The position numbers and the translations under genes were made by a program. DNA of 9,794 nt. Origin: Gp6-AA40 sp046732795. GTDB taxonomy: Bacteria; Acidobacteriota; Vicinamibacteria; Vicinamibacterales; UBA2999. Below the pieces are notes generated by a model. That model saw only the letters and a list, made by a program, of their open reading frames with translations. It searched no databases and was not told the origin of the DNA. Shown piece after piece: positions 1-5,740 of the stretch; the first letter of the stretch is position 1, and each line of letters opens with the position of its first letter. Where the stretch lies: assembly GCA_046732795.1 (NCBI GenBank), contig JBKPNV010000230.1, positions 1-9,794 on the forward strand, read 5' to 3'.

Positions 1-54
1 GATCGTGCCACAAGAGCACCGTAATTGCGTGGGTGGTCCGCGACATGCGGCGGC

Positions 55-72
55 TGGTGAAGTTTTTCACAA
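55..72 (+). promoter_or_regulatory. Rex-like (or CRP-family) operator upstream of the atp operon
   Basis: The 18 bases form an almost perfect palindrome: TGGTGAA, then GTTT, then TTCACAA. The Rex consensus is TTGTGAA-N4-TTCACAA, and only position 56 (G for T) deviates. Rex represses respiratory and energy genes and is released when NADH rises relative to NAD+. The site overlaps the proposed -35 box and is centred near -30, a position that suits a repressor and does not suit class II activation (about -41.5). The same bases also fit the CRP-family pattern TGTGA-N6-TCACA with one mismatch, so a CRP/FNR-family regulator is the main alternative. The motif is read directly from the sequence; the regulator is inferred. 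Confidence 0.5.
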
Positions 73-86
73 AGTCGCGATATACT
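57..86 (+). promoter_or_regulatory. candidate sigma70-type promoter of the atp operon
   Basis: A TATACT hexamer at 81-86 differs from the TATAAT consensus at one position and is the best -10 box upstream of the ATP synthase genes. The element 18 nt upstream (GTGAAG, 57-62) matches the -35 consensus TTGACA at only three of six positions, so this would be a weak or regulated promoter. Transcription would start near 93, leaving a leader of about 115 nt before the first gene at 209. The leader contains the inverted repeat at 141-194. Promoter consensus in this phylum is poorly known, so this is a motif-based call. Confidence 0.4.
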
Positions 87-140
87 GATGGGCGGTACTG
101 CATCCGGCAGGGCGGGTTGTGGGCTCAAACCGGTCGAGAG

Positions 141-194
141 GACACCGGGTGTCATTTCGACTGCCGACCTTGCACGAAATGGACACCCGGTGTC
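141..194. repeat. 19-bp inverted repeat with self-palindromic arms (REP/REPIN-like element)
   Basis: Arm 1 (141-159) pairs with arm 2 (175-194) over 19 base pairs, interrupted by one bulged G at 181, around a 15-nt loop (160-174). The outer 13 bases of each arm are themselves palindromes: GACACC-G-GGTGTC at 141-153 and GACACC-C-GGTGTC at 182-194. The whole can fold as one long hairpin or as two small ones. Paired palindromes with a short spacer are typical of REPIN-type elements mobilised by REP-associated tyrosine transposases, but no such transposase is in the window. It lies in the presumed 5' leader of the atp operon, 14 bp before the first start codon. Confidence 0.6.
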
Positions 195-208
195 TTTATA
201 GCGGTGCC

Positions 209-454
209 ATGGCAAAGAAACAGGCGGGCTTTTCGTTCAAACGCTCGGCAGAGTCGCTCCAGGACAACGTACAGCGCGCGGGACCCGCGGCCGGTGCCAG
301 CTACACGCTGATCGGCGCCATCATCCTGCTCGGCGGTATCGGCTATGCCGTTGATCAGTGGCGAGGGACCGCACCCTGGGGTTTGTTTGTGGGTCTTGTC
401 CTTGGATTGACCGTCGGGTTCTACGAGTTGGCAAAGGTCGTCTGGCATCGATGA
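209..454 (+). CDS. atpZ: AtpZ-type F0F1 ATP synthase assembly/accessory protein
   Basis: This small membrane protein of 81 residues belongs by pattern to the AtpZ (ATPase_gene1) family, which accompanies AtpI at the head of many atp operons and has been linked to F0 assembly and to Mg2+/Ca2+ handling. It has a basic N-terminus and two hydrophobic helices (about residues 30-48 and 56-76) joined by a short loop containing D49-Q-W-R. That is the usual architecture and length for the family. The ATG at 209 is chosen because the family begins with such a short basic stretch. The in-frame ATG at 179 and the longer extension to 119 fall in the inverted repeat at 141-194 and give no recognisable protein. 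No clear Shine-Dalgarno sequence is visible. The stop overlaps the next start (ATGA, 451-454), implying translational coupling. Confidence 0.8.
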   Translation: MAKKQAGFSFKRSAESLQDNVQRAGPAAGASYTLIGAIILLGGIGYAVDQWRGTAPWGLFVGLVLGLTVGFYELAKVVWHR

Positions 455-834
455 CGGCGGCGGCGTGGATGACCGGCGCGAGCCTGGTTTCGTGGCTCGT
501 GACCAGGGTAATCACGGACGGGAGCGGCGATCCGGAAGTGCTCCTGGGGATGGCGGGCCCGTTGGTATCCGCGATTGGCAGCTGGATAGCCTACATGCGC
601 GCCTACCGGTCGGCACCAGGCCGCCTGACCAACGTGATGATGATTGCGCTTGCCGTGAAGATGGTGTGTTTCGGCGGCTACGTCGGCATCGTGCTGCGCG
701 GACTGGATCTGCGTCCGGTGCCATTTATCGTGAGCTTCGCGGCGTACTTCATCGCGTTGCACACGATTGAAGCGACGTTCCTGCGACGATTGTTGATGAA
801 CGATCTGCGTTCGCCCACGAGCGAACGCGCATAA
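451..834 (+). CDS. atpI: AtpI-like ATP synthase subunit I (membrane protein)
   Basis: This is a 127-residue membrane protein with four hydrophobic segments (about 7-22, 29-50, 60-82 and 88-112), matching the AtpI/subunit I family in size, topology and location between atpZ and atpB. AtpI proteins are thought to help assemble the c-ring or act with AtpZ in divalent cation transport; they are not part of the catalytic core. The sequence itself is divergent, so the name depends heavily on context. The ATG at 451 overlaps the atpZ stop by 4 bp, which argues for this start over the in-frame upstream extension to 358 that lies within atpZ. The C-terminus (about 113-127) is polar. The next gene begins 16 nt after the stop. 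Confidence 0.7.
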   Translation: MTAAAWMTGASLVSWLVTRVITDGSGDPEVLLGMAGPLVSAIGSWIAYMRAYRSAPGRLTNVMMIALAVKMVCFGGYVGIVLRGLDLRPVPFIVSFAAYFIALHTIEATFLRRLLMNDLRSPTSERA

Positions 835-850
835 GATTACGGTCCACGTG

Positions 851-1789
851 ATGCTTCAACCCGAACACGTTGCCACCGGTGCCGGCGTGGCTTCAGAAGC
901 CGCAGAGAAGTTCAATGCCGGCGCGGTGATCATCGAGCACGTTTCGAACAGTCCGCTCGATCATCCGCTCATTCATCTGCCAACCGTCTTCGGCATCGAC
1001 TTCTCCATCACCAAGCACGTCTTCATGCTCTGGGTGGTCGCCGCGCTGGTGTTCCTCATTGTCACGGTGACGGTGCGCCGCTACCTGCGACAGGATCGGC
1101 TCATCCCCTCGGGTTTCATGAGCGCCCTCGAAATCGTGGTGGAATTCGTCCGCGACGGCATTGTGGAGCCCAACGTCGGTCGCAAGTGGGTGAACTCCTG
1201 GACACCGTTGCTGCTGACGTTCGCGGTGTTCATCCTGGCTGCGAACGCCATCGGCCTCATTCCCATCTTCGACGTGCTCTCGCTGATCAATCACTCGGTG
1301 CTGCACTTGCCTGAGGAATCGTTCATGGCGCGGGTGCTTCATGGCGGCACCACCGCGACGGGCAACTACAACGTGACGGCGGCGCTGGCGACGATCACGT
1401 TCTTCGCCATCGTCATCGCCGGCGCGCGCGCGCACGGCTTCGTCCAGCACTGGAAGAACCTGGTGCCGCCCGGTCTGCCTCTGCCGGTGACGCTCATGCT
1501 GATCCCCATCGAGATCATGGGCATGTTCGTCCGGCCGTTCGCGCTCACGATGCGACTTGCGGCCAACATGACGGGCGGCCACATCGCGATTCTCGCCATC
1601 CTGTCGTTCGTGTTCATCTTCACGGAATTGTCTGGACAGGCGCTGGTCGGCGTCGGCATTGGTATACCGTCGGTGGTGCTCGCGGTGCTGTTGTCGGCGC
1701 TCGAGATCATCGTCGTCGCGGTCCAGGCTTACGTGTTCACACTGTTGACGGCCGTGTTCATCGGCATGGCCATCCACGCTCACCACTGA
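851..1789 (+). CDS. atpB: ATP synthase F0 subunit a
   Basis: Subunit a forms the two proton half-channels against the c-ring in the cytoplasmic membrane. The 312-residue product has five to six hydrophobic helices and the family signature near the end. Counting from the ATG at 851, these are E221 (counterpart of E. coli E196), the essential arginine R235 in MRLAANM (E. coli R210), H244 in MTGGH (at the place of E. coli E219, where mitochondria also carry His) and Q292 in VQAY (E. coli Q252). A polar insert at about residues 143-175 lengthens the periplasmic loop compared with E. coli. A GTG at 848 directly precedes the ATG and cannot be excluded as the start. No strong ribosome binding site is visible. 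All residues needed for proton transfer are present, so it should be functional. Confidence 0.96.
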   Translation: MLQPEHVATGAGVASEAAEKFNAGAVIIEHVSNSPLDHPLIHLPTVFGIDFSITKHVFMLWVVAALVFLIVTVTVRRYLRQDRLIPSGFMSALEIVVEFVRDGIVEPNVGRKWVNSWTPLLLTFAVFILAANAIGLIPIFDVLSLINHSVLHLPEESFMARVLHGGTTATGNYNVTAALATITFFAIVIAGARAHGFVQHWKNLVPPGLPLPVTLMLIPIEIMGMFVRPFALTMRLAANMTGGHIAILAILSFVFIFTELSGQALVGVGIGIPSVVLAVLLSALEIIVVAVQAYVFTLLTAVFIGMAIHAHH

Positions 1790-1825
1790 GTGTTTGTCGG
1801 CGCGTCCACGAGGACTCGCGTTTCG

Positions 1826-1831
1826 AAGGAG
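1826..1831 (+). promoter_or_regulatory. strong ribosome binding site of atpE
   Basis: AAGGAG lies six nucleotides upstream of the ATG at 1838. It is the clearest Shine-Dalgarno sequence in the atp operon, which suits the need for many c subunits per complex. It also fixes the start of atpE at 1838 and excludes the in-frame extension back to 1790. Confidence 0.75.
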
Positions 1832-1837
1832 AGACGA

Positions 1838-2068
1838 ATGGAAGGGTTCGCACTTGCATATATGGGCGCGGGGATCGGCCTTGGCCTCGCTGTAATTGGC
1901 GCAGGTCTTGGTATCGGTCGGCTAGCCGCCGGAGCCGCAGAAGCGATCGGACGGCAGCCCAGCGCGACCGCGCAGATTACCGGTGCCGTGAACCTTCCGC
2001 TCTTCCTGCTCGAAGGCGTCGCGATTCTCGCCGAAGTGTTCGCACTGCTGATCGTGCTGATGAAGTGA
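1838..2068 (+). CDS. atpE: ATP synthase F0 subunit c (proteolipid, c-ring)
   Basis: This 76-residue hairpin of two membrane helices is the c-ring monomer whose rotation couples ion flow to ATP synthesis. Helix 1 carries the packing motif GAGLGIG (21-27), the polar loop is R39-Q-P, and helix 2 carries the ion-binding carboxylate E59 in LLEGV. The residues that mark sodium binding in Ilyobacter (Q32 and S66 there) correspond here to I26 and G60, so a proton-coupled ring is inferred. A second glutamate, E66, sits seven residues after E59 within helix 2, which is unusual. The protein ends soon after helix 2 (K76). The start is set by the AAGGAG ribosome binding site. A 64-bp gap containing a heptamer repeat separates it from atpF. 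Confidence 0.95.
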   Translation: MEGFALAYMGAGIGLGLAVIGAGLGIGRLAAGAAEAIGRQPSATAQITGAVNLPLFLLEGVAILAEVFALLIVLMK

Positions 2069-2080
2069 TGCTTCGAATGC

Positions 2081-2115
2081 GTCAAAGGTCAAGGGTCAAG
2101 GGTCAAAGGTTAAAC
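2081..2115. repeat. 7-bp tandem repeat, five units, between atpE and atpF
   Basis: Five consecutive heptamers read GTCAAAG, GTCAAGG, GTCAAGG, GTCAAAG and GTTAAAC, filling 35 of the 64 bases between the c and b subunit genes. The last unit is degenerate. It ends 17 nt before the atpF ATG at 2133, so a change in copy number would alter the leader of atpF without touching coding sequence. No protein or RNA function is evident. Confidence 0.85.
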
Positions 2116-2132
2116 GTGGAAGGGCATGTGTC

Positions 2133-2636
2133 ATGAACACACTGGTCCAGCCCGATCCCGGGCTCTATATCTGGACCATCGTTACGTTCCTGGTCCTCCT
2201 GGCGGCGCTGGCGAAGTTCGCCTGGCGGCCGCTCCTCGAGGCGCTCGACCGGCGACAGGACATGATCCGCCAGTCGCTCGACGACGCGCGGAAGGCGCGG
2301 CAGGAACTGGAACGACTGAACGTCGAGTCGCAGCGAATCCTCGCGGTGGCGCGTACCGAGGCCGACCAGATCCTCTCCAACACCCGCTCGGACGCGAATC
2401 GATTCCGCGAGGAGTTGAAGCAGAAAGCGCAGGCGGAGGCTGCCGGCATCGTGAAGAACGCCGAGCGGCAGATCGAGCTCGAAACCGCGCGTGCCCTTCA
2501 CCAGATTCGCACCGAGGCGGTGGACATCTCGGTCGCGATTGCCTCGAAGCTCCTCGAGCGCAACGTGACGAAAGAAGACAACGAGCGGCTGATCGAAGAG
2601 ACCTTCAAGCAGATCGAAGGGCGGCGACCCAGTTAG
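2133..2636 (+). CDS. atpF: ATP synthase F0 subunit b (peripheral stalk)
   Basis: The 167-residue product has one N-terminal membrane helix (about 10-30) followed by the conserved WRPLLEALDRR stretch and a long, charged, alanine-rich coiled coil (about 35-150). This is the standard b-subunit layout, which links the a subunit to F1 as the stator. The length is close to that of the E. coli protein. Only one b gene is present and no b' paralogue follows. The start at 2133 is supported by a GGAAGGG stretch (2117-2123) with a 9-nt spacing. atpH and the F1 genes, which often follow directly, are absent. The operon ends here and a convergent gene lies beyond the inverted repeats. Confidence 0.95.
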   Translation: MNTLVQPDPGLYIWTIVTFLVLLAALAKFAWRPLLEALDRRQDMIRQSLDDARKARQELERLNVESQRILAVARTEADQILSNTRSDANRFREELKQKAQAEAAGIVKNAERQIELETARALHQIRTEAVDISVAIASKLLERNVTKEDNERLIEETFKQIEGRRPS

Positions 2637-2661
2637 TAGGGTAGCCACATTCATTGTCTGT

Positions 2662-2773
2662 GGGCCTTCGTGCCTGGTCGTCCTTGGTCCGGGTCCTTCG
2701 TCCGCTGCGTGGGCGGCGCAGGACCAACGGTCCTTGGACCGCAGAATGGACCCGGCACCAAGAACGAAGGTCC
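2662..2773. terminator. GGWCC-rich nested inverted repeats between convergent genes (possible bidirectional terminator)
   Basis: The 169-bp space between atpF and the convergent sulfatase-like gene holds layered palindromes. Outer arms at 2662-2678 and 2757-2773 match at 14 of 17 positions. Inner arms at 2685-2696 and 2748-2760 match with one extra base. Inside lie CTGCG/CGCAG (2705-2709 and 2717-2721), GGACC-AAC-GGTCC (2721-2733) and GGTCC-TT-GGACC (2729-2740). The word GGTCC or GGACC occurs seven times in about 90 bases. The position suits a shared terminator, but there is no T-run, so intrinsic termination is uncertain. It may instead be a repeat element. Confidence 0.45.
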
Positions 2774-2805
2774 ACGGTCTCGCGCTAAATCGATTTGAAA
2801 GCGCG

Positions 2806-4938
2806 CTAACGGCTGCCGCGCCCGAGCAGAGCCAGCGACGGGTCGCCGCGGAAGCGCGTTTGCGCGTCCGACCTGAGCGCTTCGGCGCGAGACGGATCGC
2901 CAAGGATCGTCCAGAGCCGCGCGGCGACACCGTAGCCCTCGGGCGTCGGTGTCGAGGCGACGAGCTCGTTCAAGATATCCTCCACGGCTGCATCACGATT
3001 TGACGCGCGGTACAACATTGCGAGGCTCGTATAAGCCTGCATGCTGCGCGGGAAATCCTGCAGCTCTTCGCGAAATTGCGACTCCGCTTCGTCGTAGCGG
3101 TCGAGGCGAGCGAGCGACTCTCCCAGGTACAAGTGCAGATCGGCGAGCGAGCGGCCGTGCTCGGTCAGCACGGCCGCGGCTTCCTTGAAACTCGCTGCGG
3201 CCTTTTCGTACTCCCCCTTCTCGTAGAGCAGGCGTCCCTGCACGAACTGCTGCACCGGCATCGAAGGGTCAGCTTCGTGCGCCGCTTCGGCATGCTGCAC
3301 GGCTGCCTCTTTGTCCTCGCTCGCCAGCGCGACGCGAGCAGCCACTTCGTGCGCGGCAAAGATCTCCTGCGGCCCTTCCGCCTCGGCCAACATGACGGCG
3401 ATGGCCGCTTGCTCTTTCGCCGCCTCGGTCTTGTCGGTCTTCAACAGTGCATCCGCGAGCGCGCGCGCCGCCATCGAGGCATCGGGCCGAAGTTCTCGTA
3501 CCTGGGTGAACTCGAGAATGGCTTCCTCGATTCGTCCGGTCCGCGAGAGCAGCACACCAATCTGGAAATGGATCGAGACCAGTTCGGGATGTGCTCGTGC
3601 AATCGCCTGAAGGGCCCTGATGCCTGCCGTGTACTTCTTCTGACCGATGAGTATGGCGGCCGCACGGTGCTCCTCCACGAGCATGCGCTGCGTATTTGCG
3701 TCGATGGTGATGTCGGTTCTGGCGACGGGGCCGTTGATGCCCAGGTAGCCGAGCAGCGCGTAACGATCCTCTTCGCTCGCCGCGACCGGGGATCGCGCGG
3801 CAATCGTCGACGAGCTGACCAGGCCGTCGAGCGCCGATCGCAGACGCGCTGCTTCGTTGGCCTCGCCGACGGCCTCCGCCCCCCCATCGAGCGGAACGAG
3901 ATCCTCGCCGGTCCCGCGGACGAAACGGAAATGCGTTCCGGTCAGCGCGTAGACAGGCTCTCCCCCGTACCTGAAATAAGCAGCCAGCGCCTCTGAATAG
4001 ATCGGCGACGCAGACAGCACCGCGTCGCTGTCGTCGAGTACCGCGCGCAGCGATCGTCCAGGAAGGCCAGCCGGCACAGGCGCACGAACGAGATCGAGGA
4101 TGGTCGGAAGAATATCGACGTTCTGGACTGGATAGGCGACGCGTCGGCGACTTCCCTGGCTGTAAGGCTGTTTGACGATGAGCGGCACACGCAGGGCGCG
4201 ATCATCGAGTGTTAGGCCTGAACCGGTGTCGCCACGGTCGCCGACCAGGACGATCGTCGCGTCATCATACAAGCCGCGTTCCTTGAGCGCCGACGACAGC
4301 CTCATGATGGCGATGTCGGCGTCCTCACCGGGGACCTGCACGAACAGGAAGAATCGCTGGCCGCTCTGCGTCGACATCCAACGCTCTGCGACGTCGATTG
4401 TCCTCGAGCCACCGCGGTCGGTGGCGGTAGGGTCATCCGTGTCTCCAGCGGACATCTCGTCGTCGAAGAACGAGAACCCCTGTCCGAGGCCTGTGCGCTC
4501 GCGCAGCAGGAACGATGAAACCGCGGCGCCCGTTGTGAACCCGCGATTACGCAGCAGCTCCGCGAGTGTGCTCGTGTCCTTCGGCAACGAGAATCCTGCG
4601 TCGTCGCGCACACCGTGGTCCGTGGGCAGGCGGCCCGTCAGCAACGATGCATGCGCGGGCAGGCTCTGTGGAGAGTGCGTGTAAGCGCGCTCGAAGATGA
4701 TCGACTCGTGCGCCAGCGCGTCGATCGCAGGTGTGTCAGCTCGCTCGGCGCCATAGGCGGATAGGTCCGTTGCCGGCACACCGTCGATCGAGACGAGCAG
4801 GATCGGGCCCTGGTGCGGCGGCGATTCGCGCGCGTACCACCACCCGATCGCCGCGGCGCCGGTCACCGCGATCAAGAACAACGCGATAATCAGCCCGGCC
4901 AGCCATCGGTTGGCCCGGACATGCGCGCGACGTGCCAT
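2806..4938 (-). CDS. membrane-anchored sulfatase-like domain / TPR protein, probably catalytically impaired
   Basis: This 710-residue protein has an N-terminal signal anchor (about 13-35), an alkaline-phosphatase-superfamily sulfatase domain (about 45-400) and TPR-type helical repeats (about 420-700). Landmarks are LLVSIDG with metal-site D52, the S92-LPAHASLLTG segment at the nucleophile position, LRVPLI (249-254), NVDILPT (273-279) and the LLGYLG linker motif (395-400). The nucleophile position holds Ser in an SLPAH context, not the CxPSR motif of formylglycine sulfatases. The usual Asp-His-Gly is D234-R235-G236, the histidine-containing stretch that normally follows it is missing, and the DPHxPY loop expected near 201-210 is deleted. 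The fold is therefore probably kept while hydrolysis is doubtful; the TPR part may bind partners in the periplasm. It starts 2 nt after the carboxypeptidase-regulatory/TPR gene, indicating coupled translation. Confidence 0.85.
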   Translation of the reverse strand: MARRAHVRANRWLAGLIIALFLIAVTGAAAIGWWYARESPPHQGPILLVSIDGVPATDLSAYGAERADTPAIDALAHESIIFERAYTHSPQSLPAHASLLTGRLPTDHGVRDDAGFSLPKDTSTLAELLRNRGFTTGAAVSSFLLRERTGLGQGFSFFDDEMSAGDTDDPTATDRGGSRTIDVAERWMSTQSGQRFFLFVQVPGEDADIAIMRLSSALKERGLYDDATIVLVGDRGDTGSGLTLDDRALRVPLIVKQPYSQGSRRRVAYPVQNVDILPTILDLVRAPVPAGLPGRSLRAVLDDSDAVLSASPIYSEALAAYFRYGGEPVYALTGTHFRFVRGTGEDLVPLDGGAEAVGEANEAARLRSALDGLVSSSTIAARSPVAASEEDRYALLGYLGINGPVARTDITIDANTQRMLVEEHRAAAILIGQKKYTAGIRALQAIARAHPELVSIHFQIGVLLSRTGRIEEAILEFTQVRELRPDASMAARALADALLKTDKTEAAKEQAAIAVMLAEAEGPQEIFAAHEVAARVALASEDKEAAVQHAEAAHEADPSMPVQQFVQGRLLYEKGEYEKAAASFKEAAAVLTEHGRSLADLHLYLGESLARLDRYDEAESQFREELQDFPRSMQAYTSLAMLYRASNRDAAVEDILNELVASTPTPEGYGVAARLWTILGDPSRAEALRSDAQTRFRGDPSLALLGRGSR

Positions 4939-4940
4939 GG

Positions 4941-5597
4941 CTACTGCGGAATCGCCTGCAACTCAGCGCGCGTCAATTCGAGCTCCGCCTTCGCGCGTGC
5001 GCCGGTTGTGTCGTCGGTGAGCAGTTGAGAGTACGCGGTGATCGCGCGATCGAGCAGCGCTCGGCGAGCGACCGGATTGGTTTCTGCTGCCGCTTGTTTA
5101 CGGTAAACATCAGCGAGAACGAACGTGATCGATGTCAGTTTGGGATTCTGCTCGCGGATCTGCTGATAGGCCGCGAGCGCCTGATCGAGCTGACCACCGT
5201 CGCGCAACTTGTTGGCCGCGGTAACGGACTGCAAGACGTTCTTATCGAGCGCCCCGGGAATCGGGCCGGGATCGTGAGCAAGAACGAACCCCATCGGCGG
5301 CGTCGTAGCCACGCGAACCGGCGCCTGCGCCGTCACGGACGCGAAGCCGGGCGCCTCGACGACAAACGTCCACGCCCCGGTTCGAAGGCCAATCATTCCC
5401 CAGCGCCCCTTGTCATCGGTTGACGAGGTGATTTCTGACGGCCGCGCGTCCTTATTGATCGCCCGAACGATCGCCCCTTTAATCGGACGACCGTTGGTGT
5501 CCTTGACAGTGCCGGTCGCGCGGGCGGACTGGGCGAACGCAGGCGTTGCGAGGAGGACCGTGAAGAGCACGCCGACCACGAGTCGTAAGCCTGACAT
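4941..5597 (-). CDS. secreted carboxypeptidase-regulatory-like domain protein with TPR-like C-terminus
   Basis: This exported protein has 218 residues. A signal peptide (1-22) ends in AFA before Q23. It is followed by a beta-sandwich of the carboxypeptidase regulatory/CNA-B type (about 27-107, with G-x-V-x-D-x-N-G-x-P-I-x-G-A at its start), then helices of TPR character (about 122-215, including DQALAAYQQI). The domain is non-catalytic and common in envelope proteins of Acidobacteriota and Bacteroidota. The ATG at 5597 is preferred because GGAGG at 5606-5610 lies 8 nt upstream; a GTG at 5600 is possible. It is the first gene of a two-gene unit with the sulfatase-like/TPR gene. Both carry signal or anchor sequences and TPRs, so a shared periplasmic role is inferred, but no specific function is known. 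Confidence 0.75.
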   Translation of the reverse strand: MSGLRLVVGVLFTVLLATPAFAQSARATGTVKDTNGRPIKGAIVRAINKDARPSEITSSTDDKGRWGMIGLRTGAWTFVVEAPGFASVTAQAPVRVATTPPMGFVLAHDPGPIPGALDKNVLQSVTAANKLRDGGQLDQALAAYQQIREQNPKLTSITFVLADVYRKQAAAETNPVARRALLDRAITAYSQLLTDDTTGARAKAELELTRAELQAIPQ

Positions 5598-5600
5598 CAC

Positions 5601-5740
5601 GAAATCCTCCAGGACGGAACGCGACTCCGTCGACCACCTCCGCTGCGTAGTGTCCGGCTTCTCCGGACTTCTCGCGAAGCACGTGCGGCGAAGTGGGCAG
5701 TGGCGGCAATTTTATCGCAGGACGGTCCACCGGGGGGCGC
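5601..5740. other. intergenic region with hairpin, RBS and weak minus-strand promoter candidate
   Basis: This 140-bp gap separates the end of the heme A gene string from the sulfatase/TPR unit. On the minus strand it holds a GGAGG ribosome binding site (5606-5610) for the gene ending at 4941. A TAAAAT -10-like hexamer (5709-5714) is also present, with no convincing -35 partner. A perfect 6-bp stem (5652-5668) lies between them. No ORF of recognisable type was found here. Confidence 0.4.
5652..5668. repeat. small hairpin, REP-like
   Basis: GTCCGG (5652-5657) and CCGGAC (5663-5668) form a perfect 6-bp stem with a 5-nt loop. A second 4-bp stem, CTTC/GAAG (5668-5671 and 5676-5679), follows directly. 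The style resembles the dispersed GC-rich hairpin repeats frequent between genes of Vicinamibacteria-like genomes, an impression from memory and not a search result. It could also be a leader hairpin or a terminator for the genes to its right. Confidence 0.4.

Noticed and set aside
33..311. 92-residue plus-strand open frame over the leader
   Set aside because: It reads through the promoter, the inverted repeat and the start of atpZ, is rich in Arg and Cys, and resembles no family; it is a by-product of the palindrome and atpZ.
893..1786. Long minus-strand open frame (297 residues) opposite atpB
   Set aside because: Its composition is extreme (Arg, His, Asp, Glu, Gln) and mirrors the codon bias of atpB, which is unmistakable on the other strand.
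1790..1837. 16-residue N-terminal extension of atpE
   Set aside because: The AAGGAG ribosome binding site at 1826-1831 and the normal length of subunit c point to the ATG at 1838.
2781..2810. Direct repeat CGCGCTAA at 2781-2788 and 2803-2810 around AAATCGATTT
   Set aside because: It is only 8 bp per copy at the end of the sulfatase-like gene; it is too short to call an attachment site or mobile-element scar.
2103..2930. 275-residue minus-strand open frame across atpF and the intergenic repeats
   Set aside because: It crosses atpF, the palindromic spacer and the 3' end of the sulfatase-like gene, and has low-complexity basic sequence; there is no recognisable protein.
3076..3996. 306-residue plus-strand open frame opposite the sulfatase/TPR gene
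   Set aside because: It lies within the TPR-coding region on the other strand, has no domain pattern, and follows from high GC.
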